A stretch of DNA of 64,000 bases from Actomonas aquatica (lineage in GTDB: Bacteria; Verrucomicrobiota; Verrucomicrobiia; Opitutales; Opitutaceae). This document shows, piece by piece, positions 31,480 to 39,074 of this stretch (position 1 is the stretch's first letter; each line of letters starts with the position of its first letter). The stretch is taken from positions 186,001-250,000 of the forward strand of contig NZ_CP139781.1 in assembly GCF_019679435.2 (NCBI RefSeq), written 5' to 3'. The notes under the pieces were generated by a model. It was not told the DNA's origin and searched no databases. It was given only the letters and a program-made list of their open reading frames with translations. Made by a program: the position numbers and the translations under genes.

Positions 31480-32337
31480 TTAGGTCACTTTGGCGGAGGG
31501 GCGTTTTTCGGTGAGGTAGAGGGCGAGCGCCATCAGCGCAAAACTGACGGCGAGGTGCGGGAGACTGACGGCTTCGTGAAAAACGAGCAAGGCCACGACC
31601 ACGCCGAGCGGAATCTTGAGATTATTAAAAACCGCGAGGGTGCCGGTGCTGACTTTGGTGGCGCCGAGATTCCAGAGGAAGAAGCCGACTCCGGAGGCGA
31701 GGGTGCCGAGATAAGCGAGCGCGGCCCATTGCGCGCCACTGGGGCGGAAGGCCGTCCAATCGGTGATGAAGAGCGAAACGGCTCCGGCGGCGATCACCGC
31801 ACCGAGGTAGAGCCACGCGAAGATGCCGGCGTCGGAGGCGCGTTGCCATTGCTGGCGGTAACGTTGGTAAGCGACCTGACCGACCGCGAAGCAGAGGTTG
31901 GAGCTCTGCATGAGCAGCACGCCGAGCAGACCTTCGCGGCTGATGCCGCCCTGCCATTTGAGCACGGCGGCGCCAAACAGCGCGACGACGGCGGCGAGCA
32001 GGGCGCGGCGGTCGAGACGGCCAACGAGGGCGCCATCGAAGAGCACGACGTAGATCGGCGTGAAGATGGTGAGCATCACCACCTCGTAGGCCTGCAGGTA
32101 GCGGAAGGCGGCGATGTAGAGGGCATACATCAAACCAAACTGAATCGCGCCGATGGCCATGAAGGTGAGCACGGCGGGGCGGGGCACAGCCTTGGGTTTG
32201 AAGAAGGGCAGAAACGCGAGCAACGCGAGGGCGAGCCGGACCGTGGCGACACCGGTGGAATCGAGGTCGGAGAAACTGGTCTTAATCAGCCCGAACGAAA
32301 AGGCCCAGAGCAGGGAAACGGCGATGAGGTAGAGCAT
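31480..32337 (-). CDS. EamA/DMT-superfamily transporter
   Basis: 285 aa with ten predicted membrane segments in two EamA repeats (first SLLWAFSFGLIKTSFSDL, second starting near VLLMQSSNLCFAVGQVAYQR). A conserved Pro-containing helix (MLTIFTPIYVVLFDGALVG) and a C-terminal TEKRPS tail are visible. DMT proteins mostly export or import amino acids and other metabolites; the substrate is not predictable. Same strand as the ABC permease upstream (49 bp) and GH97 downstream (27 bp). Confidence 0.88.
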   Translation of the reverse strand: MLYLIAVSLLWAFSFGLIKTSFSDLDSTGVATVRLALALLAFLPFFKPKAVPRPAVLTFMAIGAIQFGLMYALYIAAFRYLQAYEVVMLTIFTPIYVVLFDGALVGRLDRRALLAAVVALFGAAVLKWQGGISREGLLGVLLMQSSNLCFAVGQVAYQRYRQQWQRASDAGIFAWLYLGAVIAAGAVSLFITDWTAFRPSGAQWAALAYLGTLASGVGFFLWNLGATKVSTGTLAVFNNLKIPLGVVVALLVFHEAVSLPHLAVSFALMALALYLTEKRPSAKVT

Positions 32338-32386
32338 GGACGCGTTCAGCTTTCAGCGGTCAGCCAACAGCGGAAGCCGACCGAGA

Positions 32387-34081
32387 TCACACGCGAAAGA
32401 TCGCGCCGAGTTTTTTGCCGAGGAGCAGGCTCATGCCGACGATGGTCACGCCGAGGAAGGCCATGGCCCAGACGCCGAGCGCGCTGGCGATGAACTTTCC
32501 GTCACCGAGCAGTTGGAAGAGTTCCAGGATGGCTTTGGTGATCGGATAGAAGGCCTGTTTCTGAGCGAGAATGAGCGAGTCGGACACCTCCAGCATGGCG
32601 AAGGCGAAGGCGAGCAGGCCGCCGGCGATGAGGTTGGCGGCGATGAGCGGCAGCGTGACCTTGGCGGTGGCCTTGAGCGGCGGGCAGCCAAGATTCTGCG
32701 CGGCTTCTTCGAGGGTTTCGCTGGTCTGCTGGAAGCCGGCCGAAGCCGAACGCACCACGTAGGGCAGGCGGCGCACGGAGTAAGCGATGATGAGCAGGAA
32801 GGTCGGGTTCTCGATCGGATTGAGGAAGGCGAAGAAGCGGCCCTCCTGACTCATGGCGAGGTAACCGAAGGCGAGCACGAGGCCGGGGACGGCGAGCGGC
32901 AGCATCGAAAGGAAGTCGAGAATCTGGCGCCCGCGGATCTTGGAGCGCACGACCACGTAGGCGATGGCGATGCCCAGGATGATGTCGATGAGGGTGGAGA
33001 TGCTGGCGAACTTAAGGGAGTTGGCGATGGCCGGCACGGTGAGGCCGTGGCCGAGGGCGATCTCGTAGTTCTGCAGGGTGAAACTGTTGGGCAGGACGGA
33101 GCCATACCAGTCGGAGGCGAAGGACACCAAGATCACACCCAGATGCGGGGTGACGGCCGCCAGCGTGACGGCGAGGAAGAGACCCGTGCAAAGCCAGCCG
33201 CGCAGACCGCCGAGCGGGCGGGGGCCGCCGGTGCTGGTGGCCTTGGCCATCATGGCGTGGGCCTTGCGGCCGAAGAGACCCTTGCCCAACGCGTAGAGAG
33301 CTACGGTGCAGGCGAGCATGACCGCCACCAAGGTGTAGGGGAACGGGTTGCCGCCGATTTCCTTCAGGCCGTAGAAAATCTGCACCGAGGTGACCCGCGG
33401 GTAGTCGAAGATGAGTGGCACGCCGAGCTCGGTGAAGGCCCAAATGAAGACGATGGTGCCACCGGCGAAGAGGCCGGGGCGGATGAGCGGCAGTGTGATT
33501 TTAAAGAATTTGCGGAAGCCGCGGCAGCCGAGGTTTTCGGCCGCTTCTTCCATGGCAGGGTCGATGTTGGCGAGGGAGGCGACGGCGTTGAGGTAAACGA
33601 TGGGGTAGAGCGAGAGCGCCTGGACGCAGGCGATGCCCCAGAAACGATTGGCGGCGAACCAGTCGAAGGCCCAGCCATCGGGACGCAGGCCGAGGGCGAT
33701 GATGCCGGCGTTGAGGGCGCCGTATTGGCCAAAGATTTGTTTGATGCCGATGGCGCCGACGAAGGGCGGCAGGATCATGGGGATGAGCACGACGGAGCTG
33801 AGCGCGGCTTTGAGCGGAAAGTTGAAGCGGTCCGACAGGAAGGCCAAGGGGATGGCGATGCCGAACGCGATCGAAGTCGTGGCGCAGGCCAACATAAACG
33901 AGTTGGCGAGGCCCATCAGGTAAACCGGATCCTGCAGCAGCGCGACGAGGTAGGAGAGCGTCAGGTGCCCATCGGCATCGACGAAACCTCCCTTGAGGAT
34001 CTGCAAAATGGGCCACACAAAGAAAGCCGCGAAGAACGCGGCGGTGACGGCGAAAACGAGGCGGGCGAATCCCTGCGACAT
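32387..34081 (-). CDS. Fused double ABC-transporter permease (iron(III)/FbpB-like)
   Basis: 564 aa, two BPD_transp_1 permease domains in one chain (about residues 45-270 and 330-550). Each carries an EAA loop: EEAAENLGCRGFRKFFKITL and EEAAQNLGCPPLKATAKVTL. This double form is typical of FbpB/AfuB-type ferric-iron importers and some phosphonate or thiamine importers. No ATPase or binding protein is adjacent, so partners must lie elsewhere. The neighbouring feo operon makes an iron substrate attractive but not proven. ATG 34081 was preferred to a GTG at 34117. Confidence 0.87.
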   Translation of the reverse strand: MSQGFARLVFAVTAAFFAAFFVWPILQILKGGFVDADGHLTLSYLVALLQDPVYLMGLANSFMLACATTSIAFGIAIPLAFLSDRFNFPLKAALSSVVLIPMILPPFVGAIGIKQIFGQYGALNAGIIALGLRPDGWAFDWFAANRFWGIACVQALSLYPIVYLNAVASLANIDPAMEEAAENLGCRGFRKFFKITLPLIRPGLFAGGTIVFIWAFTELGVPLIFDYPRVTSVQIFYGLKEIGGNPFPYTLVAVMLACTVALYALGKGLFGRKAHAMMAKATSTGGPRPLGGLRGWLCTGLFLAVTLAAVTPHLGVILVSFASDWYGSVLPNSFTLQNYEIALGHGLTVPAIANSLKFASISTLIDIILGIAIAYVVVRSKIRGRQILDFLSMLPLAVPGLVLAFGYLAMSQEGRFFAFLNPIENPTFLLIIAYSVRRLPYVVRSASAGFQQTSETLEEAAQNLGCPPLKATAKVTLPLIAANLIAGGLLAFAFAMLEVSDSLILAQKQAFYPITKAILELFQLLGDGKFIASALGVWAMAFLGVTIVGMSLLLGKKLGAIFRV

Positions 34082-34181
34082 GGGCAGGGAGTCTGCTGAG
34101 CGGAAAGCGACGGCCACAAGGGCGAAGTCGACGTAATTAGCAGATTAAGCCGGTGCTGAAAGATACCTTGTTAAAACAAAG

Positions 34182-34200
34182 TTTGACTAGGCTAATATTT
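34182..34200. promoter_or_regulatory. DtxR/IdeR-like operator and probable feo promoter
   Basis: TTTGACTAGGCTAATATTT matches the 19-bp DtxR/IdeR consensus (recalled as TTAGGTTAGSCTAACCTAA) at about 12 positions, including the TAGSCTA core. It overlaps a TAATAT -10-like hexamer (34193-34198); a TTGTTA -35-like hexamer is at 34168-34173, with a 19-bp spacer. It lies 60 bp upstream of the DtxR-FeoA gene, in an unusually AT-rich patch. Binding here would block transcription when iron is plentiful. Confidence 0.55.
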
Positions 34201-34259
34201 GAGATCTGCCTGACTCACGTGCATGATCGTGTTTCCGCACGAACTTGATCCCACCAACT

Positions 34260-35228
34260 ATGGCTGAATCGAAATCCTATCACTCCCTGGCCGCGCTCCC
34301 GGCGCCCGACCGCATTGCGGTGGAGGATGTGCTCCGCGCGTTGTTGGAATGCGAATACCGCGGCCACGAAGCAACCGAGGCGCATTTGGCGGGACTCAGT
34401 GATATTGGGCGTCAGCGCACTGGGCGGGGTTTGGCGGAGGCGGGGCGTTTGGAATTGGTGACCACGGCGCTCGCCGGCACGTGGACACTGAGTGTGGCGG
34501 GGCGGGTGGAGGCCGTGCGCATCATGCGGGCGCATCGTCTGACCGAAACGCGACTGGCGCGGGAGACGGGCGTGCCGGCGAAGCAATGGCACGATGTCGC
34601 CCACAGCCATGAACACGCCATGACCGAGGGCGAAGTGGATGCCTTGGCGGATCAGTTGGGCAATCCGCGCTTTGATCCGCACGGCGATCCGATCCCGACC
34701 CGCGAAGGGCATCTGCCGGAGCCGGAAGACCATCCGCTCCTCGAGTGGCCGTCGGGTGAAACCGGAGTGATCGCGCACGTGGAGGATGAGCCCAAGGATT
34801 TGTTTGCCGAGTTGAACGCGCTCGGCGTGGTGGCGGGACTGCGCTTTGTGCGGGTGCGGGGCGACCGGGAGTTGGAGCTGCGGGTCGAAGGTCGCAAAGT
34901 TACCCTTTCGCCGGAGTTGGCCCCGTTGGTGCGGGTGCGGGCGTTGCACCGGGACGAAAACGACATGGTGCCGAATGCGGTGCGCCTGAGCGATCTGGAG
35001 GATGGCGGGGTCGCGCAGGTGGTGACCTTGCTGCCGAGTTGCGCGGGCTCGGAACGGTCGCGGCTGCTGGATCTGGGCTTTGTGCCGGGCAGTCGGATCG
35101 AGCGGGTTTTGAACAGTCCGCTCCACGGGCCGGTGGCCTACGAAGTGCGGGGCACGCTCATCGCGCTGCGACGTTCGCAGGCGGATCACGTTTTGATTAA
35201 AAGAATAACCCAGGAGCAACGCGCATGA
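34260..35228 (+). CDS. DtxR-family metal-dependent repressor fused to a FeoA domain
   Basis: 322 aa. Residues about 15-80 form a winged helix (DRIAVEDVLRALLECEYRGH ... GRGLAEAGRLELV); residues about 80-150 form the dimerisation and metal-binding region (RAHRLTETRLARETGVPAKQ, WHDVAHSHEHAMTEGEVDAL, NPRFDPHGDPIPT) typical of DtxR/MntR. Residues about 245-315 form a FeoA/SH3-like domain (LPSCAGSERSRLLDLGFVPGSRIERVL). It probably senses Fe2+ and controls its own operon; the C-terminus may also act as the FeoA partner, since no separate feoA exists. The ATG at 34260 is preferred to 34245. Its stop overlaps the start of the next gene. Confidence 0.87.
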   Translation: MAESKSYHSLAALPAPDRIAVEDVLRALLECEYRGHEATEAHLAGLSDIGRQRTGRGLAEAGRLELVTTALAGTWTLSVAGRVEAVRIMRAHRLTETRLARETGVPAKQWHDVAHSHEHAMTEGEVDALADQLGNPRFDPHGDPIPTREGHLPEPEDHPLLEWPSGETGVIAHVEDEPKDLFAELNALGVVAGLRFVRVRGDRELELRVEGRKVTLSPELAPLVRVRALHRDENDMVPNAVRLSDLEDGGVAQVVTLLPSCAGSERSRLLDLGFVPGSRIERVLNSPLHGPVAYEVRGTLIALRRSQADHVLIKRITQEQRA

Positions 35229-36031
35229 GTGAAGCCTGTCCTCCCTCGGCCTGCGATTCGTGTCGGGCCGCCCGGGGCGAATTAGAACGCCTCGGACTCA
35301 ACCTCGCCAAGTGGGACCACGTGGTCGCGCTCGCGGGCAATCCCAACACCGGCAAGAGCACGCTCTTCAATCGGCTGACCGGTCTGCGGCAGCACACCGG
35401 CAACTGGCCGGGCAAAACGATCGCACGCGCCGAAGGTGGCTTCGGCTACAACGGCCAGCGCTACAAGATCGTGGACCTGCCGGGCACGTATTCGCTGCGT
35501 TCGGCTTCGCCGGACGAAACGGTGGCGCGCGAGTTTTTGTTGTTTGGTCAACCCGATCTCACGCTCGTGGTGGTGGACGCCACCAGCCTGGAGCGGAACC
35601 TGAATCTGGTGCTGCAGATCCTGCAGATCACCGATCGGGTCGTGGTGGCGATCAACCTCATGGACGAAGCCAAGGCGCACGGCATCCTGATCGATGCGCG
35701 CAAGTTGGCGAAGGACCTCGGCGTGCCGGTGGTGCCTTGCGTGGCGCGCTCGGGCGAGGGCGTGGACGACCTGCTGGCGGAGATGGATGCGGTGGCGAAC
35801 GGCAAGGTCGCGACCAAACCCTATCGTCTGAAACTCGATGTGCCCGGGCTGTCGCGTTCGATGGACGCCTTGGTTGAGAAGTTGAAGCAACGTTTCCCGG
35901 GCCTGCCGCATGCCGAGTGGATCGCTCTGCGCTTGCTCGAAGGCGATCGCACGATCGCGGCGAAAGTGGCGGATGGCTCCATCGGCAAACTCACCGAGGA
36001 CGCGGCCGAGAAAGTGAGGCAGTCGGCATGA
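35225..36031 (+). CDS. feoB: FeoB G-protein domain as a separate protein (ferrous iron transport)
   Basis: 268 aa. GTPase motifs: G1 GNPNTGKST (38-46), G3 DLPG (84-87), G4 NLMD (144-147), G5 VARSGEG. A helical GDI-like region follows and ends at about residue 268 (LKLDVPGLSRSMDALVEKLK). There are no membrane segments, unlike ordinary FeoB of about 700-770 aa. The N-terminal 30 residues carry Cys5, Cys10 and Cys13 before the G-domain, which could bind metal. Start and stop overlap both neighbours (ATGA), so three genes are translated together. The product gates Fe2+ passage through the membrane protein encoded next. Confidence 0.88.
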   Translation: MSEACPPSACDSCRAARGELERLGLNLAKWDHVVALAGNPNTGKSTLFNRLTGLRQHTGNWPGKTIARAEGGFGYNGQRYKIVDLPGTYSLRSASPDETVAREFLLFGQPDLTLVVVDATSLERNLNLVLQILQITDRVVVAINLMDEAKAHGILIDARKLAKDLGVPVVPCVARSGEGVDDLLAEMDAVANGKVATKPYRLKLDVPGLSRSMDALVEKLKQRFPGLPHAEWIALRLLEGDRTIAAKVADGSIGKLTEDAAEKVRQSA

Positions 36032-37443
36032 GTGACGCGAACGTGAAGGACGACCTGTTGCAGATGGCGGAGCAGATGCGCTGGGACTTGCCGCGCAATT
36101 TTAACGACCATCTCACCGAAGCGATTTACGCCGAAAGCACGCGTTTGGCGGAAGGCAGCGTGGCGCGCAAAGGCGAGTCGCGCCGACTGGATCGGCAGCA
36201 CAAAATCGACCGTCTGCTCACGAGTCCGCGCACCGGTTTCGCCATCATGGCGCTGGTGTTTGCGAGCGTGTTGTGGGTGACGATCGTCGGCGCCAATTAC
36301 CCGAGTGGCTGGCTGGCGTGGCTGCTCACCGAGCAGGCGTATGGTTGGCTGCGCGAACTCGCGTTTGGCGCGCTGCCGGCGTGGGTGGCGGGGCTGCTCG
36401 TCGACGGCATGTTTCTGGCGACCGCGTGGGTGATCAGCGTGATGCTGCCGCCGATGGCGATCTTCTTCCCGGTCTTCACGATGTTGGAGGACTTGGGTTA
36501 TCTGCCGCGGGTGGCGTTTAACCTCGATCGCGTGTTTCATCGAGCCGGCGCGCACGGCAAGCAGGCGCTCACGACGGCGATGGGTTACGGTTGCAATGCG
36601 GCCGGCGTGATCGCGGCGCGCGTGATCGATTCGCCACGCGAGCGCTTGATCGCGATCATCACCAACAACTTTTCACTCTGCAACGGACGGTGGCCGACGC
36701 AGATCCTGGTGGCGTCGGTTTTTCTCGGCGCGCTGGTGCCGGCGCAGTTTGCCGGCTTCGTGGCGACGGGCGCGGTGTTTGTGGTGGCGATGCTGGGGTT
36801 CGGGCTGACCTTGCTCAGTTCGTGGGCGCTCAGCCGCACGCTGCTGCGCGGCGAAGCGTCGACGTTCAGTTTGGAACTGCCACCGTTTCGGCCGCCGAAT
36901 TTGTGGCGCACGCTCTACACGTCGTTGATCGATCGCACTCTGTTTGTGTTGTGGCGTGCGGTGGTGTTTGCGATGCCGGCCGGCGCGGTGATCTGGCTGG
37001 TGGCGAATGTGGATATCGGCGACCAAAGCGTGGCGGCGTGGTTCATCAACGGCGTGAACCCGCTGGGCGTTTTGATCGGTCTGAATGGCGTGATCCTGTT
37101 GGCCTACATCATCGCGATTCCGGCCAACGAAATTGTGATCCCGAGCATCCTCATGTTGACGGTGCTGATGACCGGGCAGGCGGATGCCGGCGCGGGCGCC
37201 GGGGTGATGTTTGAAGTCGGCGACGAAGGCGTGAAACAGATCCTGACCGGCGCGGGGTGGACCGCGCTAACGGGCGTGTGCCTGATGTTGTTCAGCCTCT
37301 GCCACAATCCTTGCAGCACGACGCTCTACACCATCTACAAGGAAACCGGCTCGGCCAAGTGGACGGCGCTCTCGGCCCTCATGCCGACGGTGATCGGCTT
37401 CGTGCTCTGCGGCGCGGTCGCGTTTGTGTGGCGGCTGATGTGA
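36028..37443 (+). CDS. FeoB membrane domain as a separate protein (ferrous iron permease)
   Basis: 471 aa. About 75 soluble residues (KDDLLQMAEQMRWDLPRNFN) equal the linker after the FeoB G-domain. Then come two Gate (nucleoside-recognition) domains and the FeoB C region. Conserved Cys motifs: GYGCNAAGV (Cys189), NFSLCNGRWPTQI and HNPCSTT (Cys429). About nine membrane segments are visible, such as TGFAIMALVFASVLWVTIVG. It forms the Fe2+ path in the inner membrane and needs the separate G-protein at 35225-36031. There is no frameshift: the G-domain ends in a stop that overlaps a good ATG. Confidence 0.88.
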   Translation: MSDANVKDDLLQMAEQMRWDLPRNFNDHLTEAIYAESTRLAEGSVARKGESRRLDRQHKIDRLLTSPRTGFAIMALVFASVLWVTIVGANYPSGWLAWLLTEQAYGWLRELAFGALPAWVAGLLVDGMFLATAWVISVMLPPMAIFFPVFTMLEDLGYLPRVAFNLDRVFHRAGAHGKQALTTAMGYGCNAAGVIAARVIDSPRERLIAIITNNFSLCNGRWPTQILVASVFLGALVPAQFAGFVATGAVFVVAMLGFGLTLLSSWALSRTLLRGEASTFSLELPPFRPPNLWRTLYTSLIDRTLFVLWRAVVFAMPAGAVIWLVANVDIGDQSVAAWFINGVNPLGVLIGLNGVILLAYIIAIPANEIVIPSILMLTVLMTGQADAGAGAGVMFEVGDEGVKQILTGAGWTALTGVCLMLFSLCHNPCSTTLYTIYKETGSAKWTALSALMPTVIGFVLCGAVAFVWRLM

Positions 37444-37476
37444 GCCGGTGACGGGCGCGCGAAGCGGGAACTGAAG

Positions 37477-37536
37477 CCGGGCTCGGTGAGCCCGGGGTGT
37501 GCCCGTCCGCCGGTCTACCGGGGTCAGCGACCCCGG
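37477..37536. repeat. Two dispersed palindromes after the feo operon
   Basis: CCGGGCTC GGT GAGCCCGG (37477-37495) and CCGGGGTC AGC GACCCCGG (37518-37536), the second flanked by GTCTA and ATACAG. Neither has a T-tract. They lie between the convergent feo operon and adenosine deaminase gene. Confidence 0.85.
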
Positions 37537-37566
37537 ATACAGTTGTCTCGTTGTTGTTGATGCGTG

Positions 37567-38997
37567 CTATCGGCTGACCTCGGCGAAGGGGAACCCCCAG
37601 TTGCGGTGGCCGTAGCCGTAGGTGACGGGCGCGACGTCATCAAGCAGCGCGAGCGCGTCGGCCACGGAGCCCGCGGCGAAGCGTTGTTCGAAGGCGGTGA
37701 CAGCGGCGTCGTAATCGGCGAGGAGGCGAGCCTTGGTGGGCTCCTCGACGAAGGCGTGGGTGAGGGAGTTGCGGCCGAGGGCGACGAGTTCGGCCCAGGA
37801 CAAGTTGTAGTGCGTGACGGCGGTGTAATACTCGTCGGTCAGATTGCTGTCCCACATGCCGCGGTCGTCGGTGTTGAGGCAGACGGGCACGCCGGTGCGC
37901 AGCAGTTCCGGGAAGGGGTGGCGGTCGAGGTCGGGCACGTATTCGAGCAGGCGATTGGAGATGAGGTTGATCTCAATGAGCGTGCGGTCGCTGTGCTGGA
38001 GCAGGAGGAGCGTTTCGGGGTCGCCGAGGAGGTTGAGGCCGTGGCCGATGCGGGAGGCGCCGAGGAGCAGGGTTTCGCGGATGTTGCGATCGGGGCTGTC
38101 CATCTCGCCGGCGTGGATGGAGAGCGGCAGGGTGGGGTATTGCGCGCGCAGGCGACGGTAGGTTTCGAGGAAACGCAGCGGGTAGCCGTGGCCGTTTTCC
38201 TCGATGCCGGCCATGTTGATGGCGACCCATCGATCGCGGTGCGCGTCGACCCAGGCGTAGGTTTTGGCCAACTCGGCTTCGGCATCGGGCGCGAAGCGCA
38301 GCACCATTTCCTGGAAGCGCACGACGAGTCCGGTGTCGGCCACGTCGGGTCGGGCGAGGCGCGCCTCCAGCAAGGCAAGGGCTTCGTCGTCGGAGAGCGG
38401 GGTGAGGTCGTTGTGGTGCAGGCCGGTCACGCCGAACTGCAGCTCGAGGTAACGCAGGCCTTCGGCGGCGAAGGCTTTGATGTTTTCGGCGAGCAGTTCG
38501 AAGCGGACATGCGGGTTGTCGTTGATGTCACCGAGGCGGGGCCAGTGGTCGTCGAAAAACACGTCGCGGCCTTCGCCGGGTGCATCGAGACGGAAGCCGT
38601 CGAGCCAGCCGCGGCGCTCGGCGGCGGTCATCGCGGTGAGCGCCACGTATTCGCGCTGCACGGCGGGCGATAGCTGATCGTAGGTGGCTTGGCGGACCGT
38701 GTGATGGCGGGCGGTGGCGGCGATCGCATCGGGCGCGGCGGCGAAACGCTCGCGGGCGTAGAAGGTGTCGCCGCCGTTGCGCGTCGGGTCGGTGAGCACG
38801 GCCCACATCCATTCCGCACGGTTGGCGCCGCCGAAGTGGTTGTGCAGGTCGCCGCCCTTTGGCAGGGCGTAAAGAAAGGTGTAGAGTTGGGCGGGCGTGG
38901 CGGCGGCACGAAGCGCATCGTAGCGAGCGCCAAAATCGTCGGCGCGGAGGCCGGTGAGGCAGCAACAGGCGAGAAGGACGAAGCGCAGTCGAAGCAT
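37567..38997 (-). CDS. Secreted adenosine deaminase family protein
   Basis: 476 aa. A signal peptide (RLRFVLLACCCLTGLRA) precedes an amidohydrolase barrel: zinc motif GGDLHNHFGGA (HxH), IHAGE with the catalytic Glu, RIGHGLNL with the active-site His, and LNTDDRGMW with the zinc Asp. It is longer than cytoplasmic adenosine deaminases (about 340 aa) and resembles the secreted growth-factor-type ADA2 group. It would deaminate adenosine to inosine in the periplasm. ATG 38997 gives the signal peptide; a start at 39048 does not. It is divergent from adenine deaminase with 77 bp between. Confidence 0.88.
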   Translation of the reverse strand: MLRLRFVLLACCCLTGLRADDFGARYDALRAAATPAQLYTFLYALPKGGDLHNHFGGANRAEWMWAVLTDPTRNGGDTFYARERFAAAPDAIAATARHHTVRQATYDQLSPAVQREYVALTAMTAAERRGWLDGFRLDAPGEGRDVFFDDHWPRLGDINDNPHVRFELLAENIKAFAAEGLRYLELQFGVTGLHHNDLTPLSDDEALALLEARLARPDVADTGLVVRFQEMVLRFAPDAEAELAKTYAWVDAHRDRWVAINMAGIEENGHGYPLRFLETYRRLRAQYPTLPLSIHAGEMDSPDRNIRETLLLGASRIGHGLNLLGDPETLLLLQHSDRTLIEINLISNRLLEYVPDLDRHPFPELLRTGVPVCLNTDDRGMWDSNLTDEYYTAVTHYNLSWAELVALGRNSLTHAFVEEPTKARLLADYDAAVTAFEQRFAAGSVADALALLDDVAPVTYGYGHRNWGFPFAEVSR

Positions 38998-39074
38998 GGC
39001 AGGAGCGTGGCGGCAGCCGGAATTGCGCCAATGAAAAAGGTCGCGCATGGCACCGGGTTTGCTGAAAACGGTTC

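Noticed and set aside
36001-36060. Frameshift or sequencing error splitting feoB
   Set aside because: Both parts have complete domains, the junction has a proper stop and ATG overlap, and the same ATGA overlap joins the preceding gene pair.
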